40,920 nucleotides of DNA from Bacteroidota bacterium (GTDB lineage Bacteria > Bacteroidota > Bacteroidia > Chitinophagales > Chitinophagaceae). The stretch covers positions 109-41,028 of the forward strand of contig JABDHF010000007.1 in NCBI GenBank assembly GCA_013285595.1, written 5' to 3'. A program made the position numbers and the translations under genes. Under the pieces are notes generated by a model. The model did not search any database. It was not told the origin of the DNA and saw only the letters and a list, made by a program, of their open reading frames with translations. Shown here piece after piece: positions 1 to 7,448 of this stretch (positions are counted from its first letter, which is position 1; each line of letters starts with the position of its first letter).

Positions 1-768
1 GTTACCTTCACTGCTACGCCTGTCTTCGGCGGCACTGATCCTGCTTACTCATGGAAAGTCAATGGTACCCCGGTATCGGCGGCTGATGCTTATACTTACA
101 TACCAGCTAATGGCGATGTGGTGTTCGTAACTATGAACAGCAATTACCTCTGCAATACCGGCCTGGCTATCAGCAACAACATAGGCCTGACAGTTGAGTC
201 TAGCGCAGCTCCTATTATTGATATAGTTGCAGCCTACGGCCCTACGCTGAATGGTACTGTGTATAACGATACGTTTGCCGCAGTGGTTACTAACCCAGGC
301 CTTTCTGCTACTTACCAGTGGGCTGTAAACGGTATCGAAGTGCCTGGCGCTATAGGCCCAGTGTTCTACAGCTACAGCCTTGTAAATGGTGATGCGGTTA
401 CCTGCACAGTGATCAACCACAGCATTTGCGGTACGCTGACCGGTTCTCATACCATAATTGTTACCGGCAGCACTAACGTAGGTGTGAAACCAGTGGTAAC
501 AGCAGGTGGCAACATATCGCTGGCGCCAAACCCTAACCAGGGCGAGTTTACAGTGAAGGGTACATTAGGTACTATTGCTGACGCTGAAGTGACGCTGGAA
601 GTAACAGACATGATAGGCCAGGTGGTGTACAAAACGAAAGTGATGACCCACAACGGTGAGATCAATACAAGAATACAGCTTGATCACAGCATTGCCAACG
701 GCATGTATATACTGAACCTTAGCTCAGGCGCTGAGAACCATGTATTCCATGTAGTAGTAGAGCAATAG
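1..768 (+). CDS. T9SS type A sorting domain protein, C-terminal part (5' end outside window)
   Basis: The reading frame is open from the first base of the window and ends at the TAG at 766-768, so only the last 255 residues are seen. The body is made of short Ig-like/PKD-like beta segments rich in Thr, Asn and Gly, including the sequence TYQWAVNG that is usual in gliding/adhesin-type surface proteins. The last 80 or so residues form a type A sorting domain: LAPNPNQGEF, then a DMIGQVV strand, then NGMYILNL, and a final VVVEQ. In this family the domain directs export by the type IX system and is cleaved at the cell surface. A strong hairpin terminator follows directly. The function of the missing N-terminus is unknown. 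Confidence 0.9.
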   Translation, partial: VTFTATPVFGGTDPAYSWKVNGTPVSAADAYTYIPANGDVVFVTMNSNYLCNTGLAISNNIGLTVESSAAPIIDIVAAYGPTLNGTVYNDTFAAVVTNPGLSATYQWAVNGIEVPGAIGPVFYSYSLVNGDAVTCTVINHSICGTLTGSHTIIVTGSTNVGVKPVVTAGGNISLAPNPNQGEFTVKGTLGTIADAEVTLEVTDMIGQVVYKTKVMTHNGEINTRIQLDHSIANGMYILNLSSGAENHVFHVVVEQ

Positions 769-791
769 CAGATCACCAGCTTTTAATACTG

Positions 792-825
792 AAACCGGGA
801 GGCCTCATGCCTCCCGGTTTTTTTT
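792..825 (+). terminator. Rho-independent terminator of the T9SS gene
   Basis: A perfect 12-bp stem (792-803 with 809-820), rich in G and C, closes a 5-base loop and runs into a tract of eight T (818-825). It lies 23 bases after the stop codon of the preceding gene. Confidence 0.9.
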
Positions 826-836
826 GTGCTGTTTGC

Positions 837-874
837 AGCAAAAAGAACCGGGAGTAACCCCGGTTCTTTTTGCT
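837..874 (-). terminator. Bidirectional terminator, mainly for the alpha/beta hydrolase
   Basis: A perfect 16-bp inverted repeat (837-852 with 859-874) with a 6-base loop has A-rich and T-rich flanks, so it can work on both strands. It lies 21 bases past the stop codon of the minus-strand hydrolase and separates two convergent genes. Confidence 0.85.
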
Positions 875-895
875 GGTGATAATTTGTGGATATGA

Positions 896-1762
896 TTATG
901 AGTTAATGAACGCTATGAGGTCGCTGTTCAGCCTGTCTTTCTGGGTATAGAAAAGGCCGTGTGGCTCGCCGTTGTATACCAGGTATTGGTTGTTGGGTAC
1001 CATTTGTGCGGTGCGTTTGCCGCTGGCGTCTATAGGCACTGTTTTGTCGGCATCGCCGTGTATGATGAGGGTAGGTACGGTTATCTTGCCCATATCGGCC
1101 CTGAAGTCGGTATGGGAAAAAGATACCGCACATTTTTGGGTGGCAATGGGTGATGCCTTTGCAGCCAGCGCCCTGTCGTGGTGCAGGTAAGGGTCGCTTA
1201 CGGGGCTGCTGAGCAGCGATGCACCATAGAACTGCTTGCCAAAGTCGGTAAGGAAGTCCATGCGGTCTTTCTTCATCTGCTCCATCATACCGTCGAATAC
1301 GCTGGCGTCCACACCCTCGGGGTTGTCGTCGGTCTTCAGCATAAATGGTGTTACCGACGATATGAGCACAGCCCTGGCAACCCTTGCCCCGCCGTGCCTG
1401 GCGAAGTAGCGGGCTACCTCGCCGCCACCCATAGAAAAGCCCACCAGGGTTACGTCCTGCAAGTCCAGCTGATCAAGTACTGTCTTCAGGTCGTCGGCCA
1501 GGGTGTTATAGTCATACCCGTCCAGCGGCCTGCCAGACCTGCCGAAACCACGACGATCGTAAGTGATGCAGCGGATGCCCTGTGTTACCAGTTCTGTTAC
1601 CTGGTATTCCCACATCTCCTGGCTCAGTGGCCATCCGTGAATGAATACAACAGGTTTGCCTTTTCCAAGGTCTTCGTAATAGAGTTCCACCTCTTCTCCA
1701 TAGGTGCCCTTTGTCTTAATAAATTTCATAGAATAGTTTTCGCCAGTGGTCTTAAAAACCAT
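896..1762 (-). CDS. Alpha/beta hydrolase (non-heme haloperoxidase/arylesterase type)
   Basis: This is a cytoplasmic alpha/beta-fold hydrolase of the cofactor-free haloperoxidase and arylesterase group. Counting from the 5'-most ATG (288 residues), it has the oxyanion segment HGWPLS (42-47), the nucleophile elbow GFSMGG with Ser110, the acid in GDADKTVP (Asp239) and His268 in EPHGLF. The length (about 277-288) is normal for the family. The true start is probably the second Met (residue 12, base 1729), because family members begin with a segment like MKFIKTKG. No signal peptide is visible. Substrate cannot be predicted; relatives hydrolyse small esters and lactones or perhydrolyse acids. Confidence 0.92.
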   Translation of the reverse strand: MVFKTTGENYSMKFIKTKGTYGEEVELYYEDLGKGKPVVFIHGWPLSQEMWEYQVTELVTQGIRCITYDRRGFGRSGRPLDGYDYNTLADDLKTVLDQLDLQDVTLVGFSMGGGEVARYFARHGGARVARAVLISSVTPFMLKTDDNPEGVDASVFDGMMEQMKKDRMDFLTDFGKQFYGASLLSSPVSDPYLHHDRALAAKASPIATQKCAVSFSHTDFRADMGKITVPTLIIHGDADKTVPIDASGKRTAQMVPNNQYLVYNGEPHGLFYTQKDRLNSDLIAFINS

Positions 1763-1968
1763 GCCCTATGCAAGGCATACTATTTATATGTTTTTGTGCA
1801 GGTTTGTATTTATAAGGCACCAGGCTGCTTCCTTTTTGCCGCTCTGATAAAAATGATATTCTGTAATGTTATTATTTTTTTAAGTGGATGACAAGGAGTT
1901 ATCTATTGAGTTGCGGCTAATACCTATATATCGGTAATGCGAAGGAGACTGGGTGGTATTAAATGGAG

Positions 1969-1976
1969 TAACTTTG
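1969..1976 (+). promoter_or_regulatory. -7 box of Bacteroidota promoter upstream of the ClC gene
   Basis: TAACTTTG matches TAnnTTTG and lies 18 bases before the ATG at 1994. No TTTG box is found at the right distance upstream. Its position inside the longer open frame that begins at 1937 argues for the start at 1994. Confidence 0.45.
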
Positions 1977-1993
1977 CGGCCTATTTATCATCA

Positions 1994-3365
1994 ATGAGCG
2001 ACCATAGCCGTGCAAGGTTGTTTGTAAAGAGGGCGTTTGAGAACATACGGAACGAGAAGCTGAAGCATAACGTGCTGCAGGCATTGCCGTTTTGGATAGC
2101 ATCGCTGATAACCGGACTGGCAGCGGTGGTGTATTCCAAACTGTTTACCGGGGCTGAGCATGTTACCGCTTATATTATTGAGCACCACAGGTGGTGGCTG
2201 TTTGTGGTAACACCGTGCCTGTTCCTTATCTCTTACGTTATAGTAAAGCGGTTTGCGCCCTATGCGCGGGGCAGTGGTATACCGCAGGTAATGGCAGCCA
2301 TAGACCTTGCCACACCCAAAGACAACCATATAGTATATAAGCTGCTAAGCCTGAAGGTGATAGTGGTAAAAGTAATATCGAGCCTGCTGGTGGCTATGGG
2401 TGGCGGGGCTATAGGCAGGGAAGGGCCAACTATACAGATAGCCGGCTCTATATTCCGGAAGGTAAACCAGTGGATACCGGATAGCTGGCCCAAAATATCG
2501 CGGCGGAACATGATAGTGACCGGTGCGGCCGCCGGGCTGGCAGCTGCATTTAATACCCCGCTAGGGGGCATAGTGTTTGCGGTAGAGGAACTGGCGAGGA
2601 CACATATACGATACTTCCGCACGGCGCTGTTTTCGGCGGTCATCATAGCGGGGCTTACGGCGCAGTACTTTTTGGGCCCGTACCTGTACCTGGGCTACCC
2701 GGATGTTACCAACCTTAGCGGCTACATATTCCTGGGGGTGGTGTTTGTGGCGCTGGTAACCGGGCTGCTAGGCAGCATTATGTGCAAGGTGATACTGTAT
2801 GTGCTGCGGTGGAAGCGGGGATTTACGGGTGGCCAGAACATGCTGTTCCTGCTGGTGTGCGCGCTGGCAATGGTGGTGATAGCACTGGGCATAAGCACAG
2901 ATGTAATGGGCTCCGGCAAAAGCCTGATGAACGCTGTATTATTTACCGCTCATAAGCGGGTGCTGTGGTATATACCCGTGCTGCGGGTGGTGGGGCCTGT
3001 ATTGTCGTTTACCACCGGAGTGGCCGGAGGTGTGTTTGCACCGGCGCTGAGTGCCGGCGCTACCGTGGGCGCTATGATGGCGGGCTGGTTCGACCTGGCA
3101 GCTACCAACAGCAACCTGCTGATACTGGCCGGCATGGTGGGCTTTCTGACGGGGGTGACCCCGCACCCCCTTTACCAGCGCCATACTGGTGCTGGAAATG
3201 ACCGACCGCCACAACGTGATCTTCCACCTGATGCTGGCCGGGATGGTAGCCAGCATAGTAGCACTGGTGATAGACAAACACTCATTTTACGACCACCTGA
3301 AATTCCAGTACCTTAAGCAACTGGAAGAGGAGGAACGCACGGAGCAGAAAATGAATGCAATTTGA
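1994..3365 (+). pseudogene. ClC-family chloride channel/transporter, interrupted by a +1 frameshift
   Basis: The protein is a ClC chloride channel or Cl-/H+ antiporter of the inner membrane. From Met1 at 1994 it shows the three anion-pathway signatures: GSGIP (93-97), GREGP with the gating Glu143, and GGVFAP (345-350). After the codons for GVT at 3153-3161 the frame breaks: the open frame runs on as unrelated sequence to a stop at 3316, whereas the next frame reads RTPFTSAILVLEMTDRH and continues to TGA at 3363-3365. Removing one C from the run at 3159-3162 restores a 456-residue protein of normal length. An upstream ATG at 1937 is possible, but the -7 box at 1969 favours 1994. By eye the proton-pathway glutamate of E. 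coli ClcA is not conserved, so it may be a channel. The break may be a real mutation or a base-calling error in a C run. Confidence 0.85.
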
Positions 3366-3529
3366 AAATCCGGTGATTTGGAAACTGGAGCGAGATGCCC
3401 CGATGAAATTAAGTTGCTGACGCAAAGTTAATGTGTGGCATTCAAATGAGAACCTTGATTTTCATGATCTAATACCATTTGGACATTTAAGCCATACTCA
3501 TTTTTAAATTTTGGCGCTCATGACAGTTG

Positions 3530-3792
3530 ACTGAATTACGGATTAAAATGGATCGCACAGGTTTTACGGATTTGGGTTGCGTATTCCAGTCTGAAGACTG
3601 GTTCAATTTGGAGGACACGGGTCGGCTGTGCGCGGGACTGGGCTGCAGGCCCGCGCCAGTGGTACTTATGTGGATTGCAAGTCCACAACCATGTGGTTCG
3701 GAATTGCAAATTCCGAACAGTGGTGTTCATTGGTAGACCGGCGTACTATTACTGGATTTCAATCATCGCTTCGCTAAAGACTGAGATCCAGT
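3530..3792 (+). repeat. Repeat family A, full copy: array of five hairpins
   Basis: The first 130 bases are about 80% identical by eye to 4552-4680. Five inverted repeats follow each other: 3586-3601 (7-bp stem), 3630-3656 (7 bp), 3669-3687 (8 bp, one wobble), 3696-3718 (perfect 10 bp around GCA) and 3751-3792 (7 bp). The dense run of separate stems suggests a structured noncoding element, a REP-like mobile repeat, or a transcribed structured RNA. It encodes no recognisable protein. Confidence 0.7.
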
Positions 3793-3824
3793 AGGGGCTT
3801 GCACAAACCGACATGGCAGTCTGA

Positions 3825-3889
3825 GCGATACCGGAACCCTGAAGTGAGTGACACAACGGACGGCGAGGGAGGTGATGTGGCTAAGTGCA
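3825..3889 (+). repeat. Dispersed repeat family B, copy 1
   Basis: This 65-base segment matches 21837-21901 at 60 of 65 positions with no gaps. Both copies have the same orientation and lie just upstream of the -7 box of a gene (here FKBP, there PadR). A small inverted repeat GTGCAA/TTGCAC overlaps its right end. Confidence 0.85.
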
Positions 3890-3931
3890 AAATTGCACCC
3901 GCAGGAACCTATGCTATTCCACTGAAAACAT

Positions 3932-3939
3932 TACTTTTG
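3932..3939 (+). promoter_or_regulatory. -7 promoter box of the FKBP gene
   Basis: TACTTTTG matches TAnnTTTG and is 51 bases before the ATG at 3991. No good -33 box is seen. It follows repeat B by 42 bases. Confidence 0.45.
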
Positions 3940-3990
3940 TTTGATCACTTGAACAGACCATTAATTTTAAAACCAACAAACTAAAAAATT

Positions 3991-4476
3991 ATGAAGAGCA
4001 TTTTAAGCGTATCGGTATTAGTGTTCTGCTTGCTGTTTGCAGGCAAATTATTTGGCCAGAGCCAGGCTAGTATTGATGACAAGGTACTGCAGGACTACTT
4101 TGCGAAGAACCACATTAAGGCTACCAAAACGCCTAGCGGGTTGTACTACACTATTAACAAGCCGGGCAGCGGGGACAATTGCAAACGTGGCCAGGCGGTT
4201 ACTATGCTTTACTATGGTTATACCCTGGATGGTAAGCGCTTTGATGGCAACATGGAGAAGGACACTTACAAGCCTGCGGGTAACGCATTTACATTTAACC
4301 TGGGCCAGCACCAGGTAATTGCAGGATGGGATGAAGGCGTGGCGCTGCTGAACAAAGGCAGCCGCGCAACGCTATACCTGCCATCGGGCCTTGCATATGG
4401 AGCGAGGGGTGCAGGTGGCGCCATTGGCCCAAACGCTGTTCTGGCGTTTGATGTAGAGGTTATTGCAGCGCAGTAA
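3991..4476 (+). CDS. Secreted FKBP-type peptidyl-prolyl cis-trans isomerase
   Basis: The enzyme interconverts cis and trans peptide bonds before proline and helps fold exported proteins, probably in the periplasm. The first 22 residues form a signal peptide (MKS, then a hydrophobic run, ending near FGQ). A short linker region is followed by one FKBP domain (about 60-161) with the usual markers: VTMLYYGYTLDGKRFD, FNLGQHQVIAGWDEGV, LYLPSGLAYGARG and the terminal FDVEVI strand. The length, 161 residues, fits single-domain periplasmic FKBPs of Bacteroidota. The gene stands alone between two copies of repeat family A, with repeat B just upstream. Confidence 0.93.
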   Translation: MKSILSVSVLVFCLLFAGKLFGQSQASIDDKVLQDYFAKNHIKATKTPSGLYYTINKPGSGDNCKRGQAVTMLYYGYTLDGKRFDGNMEKDTYKPAGNAFTFNLGQHQVIAGWDEGVALLNKGSRATLYLPSGLAYGARGAGGAIGPNAVLAFDVEVIAAQ

Positions 4477-4551
4477 ATTATTATTAAGCCAGTGTTTTTT
4501 TGATGTGGTATTTGCCGAAAGGTAGGTGCCACATTTGCTTTTGTACTAGGG

Positions 4552-4680
4552 TCTGAATCACGGATTAAGATGGATTGCAGGAATTTCACGGGTTTGGGTT
4601 TTGTATTCCAGTCTGAAGACTGGTTCAATTATGTGGACACGAGTCGGCTGTGCACGGACAGGACTTCGGACTCGAGCAGT
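4552..4680 (+). repeat. Repeat family A, truncated copy
   Basis: It is similar to 3530-3660 in the same orientation and keeps the first hairpin (CCAGTCT-GA-AGACTGG). The match stops near 4680, 15 bases before the end of the Vsr gene, so hairpins 3 to 5 are missing. The R-M island may have inserted here (inference). Confidence 0.7.
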
Positions 4681-4695
4681 GAAGTGATTAACAGC

Positions 4696-5091
4696 TTATT
4701 TTAACAGCATTACCAAATCGATTGTTTGCTTTTTTATTTCACACTCCCAAAAGCGAAGCACCGTCCAGCCACGTTGAATAAAAAGTTCGTTTACTTTTTT
4801 ATCTCGGGCAATATTGCGCAGACGTTTCTTTTCCCAGTAATCTGAATTGTGTTTAGGAGTAATATTCCTGCAATTATGGCCGTGCCAAAAACACCCATCA
4901 GTAAAAACGGCAATTTTTTTCAGTGGAAACACAAAGTCTGGCTTGCCCACGACAGGATAATTTCGGCGCCAACCTTTAATGTCTAGTTCCTTAAATATTT
5001 TTATGAGTGTAAGCTCCGTAGATTGATTATGGCTACTTTTTACCTTTTTCATTATGGCACGTCTTTCATCTTTAGAGAAAGTATCCGGCAT
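4696..5091 (-). CDS. vsr: Very short patch repair (Vsr) DNA mismatch endonuclease
   Basis: Vsr nicks DNA 5' of the T in T:G mismatches that arise by deamination of 5-methylcytosine, and so limits mutation at sites of the partner methyltransferase. The 131-residue length is usual. Visible features are Glu25 in the N-terminal helix, the catalytic Asp52 in GKPDFVF, and the zinc/metal segment FTDGCFWHGHNC with Thr64 and His70. The second histidine position found in E. coli Vsr is Asp65 here, as in many relatives. The ATG starts on the base next to the stop codon of the upstream gene, so it is the last gene of an R-M operon. Its specificity should follow that of the methyltransferase. Confidence 0.95.
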   Translation of the reverse strand: MPDTFSKDERRAIMKKVKSSHNQSTELTLIKIFKELDIKGWRRNYPVVGKPDFVFPLKKIAVFTDGCFWHGHNCRNITPKHNSDYWEKKRLRNIARDKKVNELFIQRGWTVLRFWECEIKKQTIDLVMLLK

Positions 5092-6066
5092 TTATTGAAG
5101 ATTTGAAGGTAGCTCTACCATTAGTGATTTATCTGTCTCTACTTCATTCACTCGCCGATTGTAAAGAGCAACTAAATCTTTAAGACTTGCTGTCAATTTA
5201 TCATTGTTAAATGTGCTGATTTCGTTAATATTTTGAGAGACAAATGATTCTATGCTTTCAACAGCTATTTGTTGAGCGCTAATTTGATCGGCTATTTGTC
5301 TTGCGCCAATTAATTTGTTGTCTGGTACTAAAAGAAAAGGCTTAAGGCCCTGCCTGATATTGTGCTGGCACTTGTCAAATACAGGTTGCATGGGGGCAAC
5401 GGTGACATGAAATGCTGTGTGGCCGATAAGAAAATCTCCCGGCCGTTGTGTCTGAGCATCTGCTGTACTCCCACCTTCATTGGAAACTACAATGTCGGGA
5501 AAACGTAGTTGTAGTTTTGCACCAATCAGGTGTTGCGCTACATATCCCGCTTTGCCTTCTGCTGTTGCCTCGCGCAATAAATTGTGGATAAAATGCCATG
5601 TAGAGTGAGCAGGGTTAAATGTTAGTTTTATCTTCTGACGATTATGAAAATCGTTTACTCTGTCTACAAGAAAAGATTTCATCATTTGCAGCACCTCATT
5701 TCTTTTTTGCTCATCATACTTTTCGAGTTTTACCTTCTTCAAAGTGTTAAGCAAAGATCGGATTTCTGAAGGACCGCCACGGTTGGTTCTGCCGCCTTCT
5801 TTTGCAAATGGTCGTTCTTCGCCAAATGATTTAAGAATTGCGGCAACTGCGCCTCCGCTTGCTCCCTTTATTTGCATGCCGCCCTCGGCAACATGAGTAT
5901 CAAAGTTAAGGTCATAGTCTTCCTGTAAGCGGTTTAAAACAACCAGAGCGGTAGCTATACTTCCATTTGCGGGGCCATTGTTTGCTTTAACAACTTTAAG
6001 AGAGTTATACCATTCTGTAAATTCTTCAGGCAGTTTCATACTGTAGTGTTTGCTGTGGTGAGCCAA
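5092..6066 (-). CDS. DUF4928-type protein, presumed type II restriction endonuclease
   Basis: The protein has 324 residues, no signal peptide and no membrane segment. I recall the DUF4928 family as one that sits beside C5 methyltransferases, and the composition and position fit a restriction enzyme: it lies between the methyltransferase and Vsr. A possible nuclease core is the segment from about 165 to 265, with AKLQLRFPDIVV followed by a GDFLIGHTAFHVTVAP stretch that resembles the spaced acidic/hydrophobic strands of PD-(D/E)xK folds; the exact catalytic residues cannot be named. The start is uncertain: the first ATG (6066) overlaps the methyltransferase by 41 bases, and Met10 (base 6039, MKLPEEF) gives a 14-base overlap that I prefer. 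Confidence 0.75.
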   Translation of the reverse strand: MAHHSKHYSMKLPEEFTEWYNSLKVVKANNGPANGSIATALVVLNRLQEDYDLNFDTHVAEGGMQIKGASGGAVAAILKSFGEERPFAKEGGRTNRGGPSEIRSLLNTLKKVKLEKYDEQKRNEVLQMMKSFLVDRVNDFHNRQKIKLTFNPAHSTWHFIHNLLREATAEGKAGYVAQHLIGAKLQLRFPDIVVSNEGGSTADAQTQRPGDFLIGHTAFHVTVAPMQPVFDKCQHNIRQGLKPFLLVPDNKLIGARQIADQISAQQIAVESIESFVSQNINEISTFNNDKLTASLKDLVALYNRRVNEVETDKSLMVELPSNLQ

Positions 6067-7189
6067 TAATTTTAGAAAACTCTTTGTTTAGATAATTTTC
6101 CGCAATCCATGTCACCACTGGTACACAAACGGCATCTCCAAAACCGAACAGGGCCTCATTTACAGTGCCCGAAAGTTTAAAATCATCCGCACCCATTAGC
6201 CGGGCACATTCCCTTGGGGTAAAGAGCCGGATGTTTATTTCACCTTTTCCTACTTCCAGTAAAATTTGCCGGGCACTACCACCTTTTGGTGTACGCAGGC
6301 AGCCTGCAATTCCATCAAAGCGTATTTCTGCCATAGATCTACCTTCTCTAACCCGACGAAAAGCTGTGAGGTAAGTGTATGACTTTCCATCTTTAAGTTC
6401 CATTATTTTCAGGAGATGCCTTTCGAACGTTTGATTTAAAAGATATTCAACCCTATTCTTATCAAACCAAAGTGGAGAAGCTTTTTTTATTTTTTCGACT
6501 ATCACAGCTAAATTATTATTAATAGATGGCAAGCCAGGCATTTTATTATTAATATCCCAATGAATTTCAGGATGATCATAAATAAATTTTGTGAGTTTGT
6601 CAGGCCGCATTTCAGTTTCGGGCAAACGATGTTTCATTTTCCGGTTTGGCTCACCAGTAAGTTTACCAACGACAAATAACCGCACACGGCTTTGAGGAAC
6701 AAAGTGAGCAGCGTTGATAATAAATGTGTCGACCGCGTATCCTTGCTCATTAAGTGCGGTCAATGCGTCGTGAAAATCCTGTCCGCCGTTTGATGTTAAA
6801 AACCCCGCAACGTTTTCAAGTAAAATAAGCGGTGGTTTACGATGGCTCATACCTTCCAATATGTTGATGAATCCCCAAAATGCAGATGATTGCGTTCCCT
6901 GCAATCCTGCCCGTTTGCCGGCCAATGAAAGATCGGTACAAGGAAAAGATGCTGTCGCAAGGTCTACAGTAGGAATGATATCTGGAGATAATTTATGTAT
7001 ATCTTCAAGAATAAAATGGGTGTTGGTGTCATCAAAATGATTTAAATAAAGACGGCGTTTTGTCTGATCAATGTCATTAGCAAGGACTGTTGTCCACCCC
7101 GCTTTTTCAAATCCTGCCCGCATTAGTCCTATACCTGCAAAAAATTCCGCAATTGTCTTAATCTGTCTATTAGTCGTTGTTTTTATCAT
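6026..7189 (-). CDS. dcm: DNA (cytosine-5-)-methyltransferase of the R-M system
   Basis: The enzyme moves a methyl group from S-adenosylmethionine to C5 of cytosine in the recognition site. All main motifs are present in order: motif I EFFAGIG (15-21), motif IV SFPCTDLSLAG with catalytic Cys84, motif VI ENV (125-127), motif VIII QSRVR (166-170), a target-recognition region (about 180-315), motif IX RLFTPRECARLMG (321-333) and motif X GFGDAVCVPVV (349-359). The length of 387 residues is normal. A purine-rich GAGAAGAG precedes the ATG. It is the first gene of the minus-strand operon with the presumed restriction enzyme and Vsr. The island is AT-rich compared with flanking genes, which suggests transfer. 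Confidence 0.96.
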   Translation of the reverse strand: MIKTTTNRQIKTIAEFFAGIGLMRAGFEKAGWTTVLANDIDQTKRRLYLNHFDDTNTHFILEDIHKLSPDIIPTVDLATASFPCTDLSLAGKRAGLQGTQSSAFWGFINILEGMSHRKPPLILLENVAGFLTSNGGQDFHDALTALNEQGYAVDTFIINAAHFVPQSRVRLFVVGKLTGEPNRKMKHRLPETEMRPDKLTKFIYDHPEIHWDINNKMPGLPSINNNLAVIVEKIKKASPLWFDKNRVEYLLNQTFERHLLKIMELKDGKSYTYLTAFRRVREGRSMAEIRFDGIAGCLRTPKGGSARQILLEVGKGEINIRLFTPRECARLMGADDFKLSGTVNEALFGFGDAVCVPVVTWIAENYLNKEFSKIIGSPQQTLQYETA

Positions 7190-7305
7190 AGCTCTTCTCT
7201 ATCCACTAAATTAATGATTTTAGCATGGTTTGCAAAATCTTAATTATTGCGCCCGGTTGCCGAACATCTTTGTATTTCCTTTGGGTGATATATTTAATGA
7301 GCGTT

Positions 7306-7348
7306 GCAAACGCGCTGCCGGTGCATCCGCGAAACATTCGCGTACGAG
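7306..7348 (+). repeat. Dispersed repeat family C, copy 1
   Basis: This 43-base segment matches 23592-23634 at 38 of 43 positions without gaps. Its core contains the inverted repeat CGCGAA-ACA-TTCGCG. A 10-base direct repeat GCGTTGCAAA occurs at 7301-7310 and again at 7378-7387. It lies between the methyltransferase gene and the NHL gene. Confidence 0.8.
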
Positions 7349-7448
7349 TGGGCGAGATATCGGAGCATTTACCGATCGCGTTGCAAAAAAGATACCTTTA
7401 TAGGGTAGCAGACGTTCGTGGCCGAGTGGGACTGCTACGTAGCACCCT

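Larger units (their letters stand above)
3366..3990. other. Gene-free stretch with two noncoding repeat elements
   Basis: No convincing gene is present in these 625 bases. The stretch holds a hairpin array (about 3530-3792), a 65-base dispersed repeat (3825-3889) and the promoter of the FKBP gene. The short open frames here follow the repeats and look like chance. Confidence 0.7.

Noticed and set aside
118-1891. Open frames on the strand opposite the hydrolase and the T9SS gene (for example 1178-1891)
   Set aside because: They are Cys/Tyr/His-rich shadows of real coding frames and overlap the true genes over almost all their length.
3527-3984. Short frames inside repeats A and B (69 and 61 codons)
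   Set aside because: The frames follow repeat sequence, have no protein-like layout, and the homologous frame in the other copy differs in start and end.
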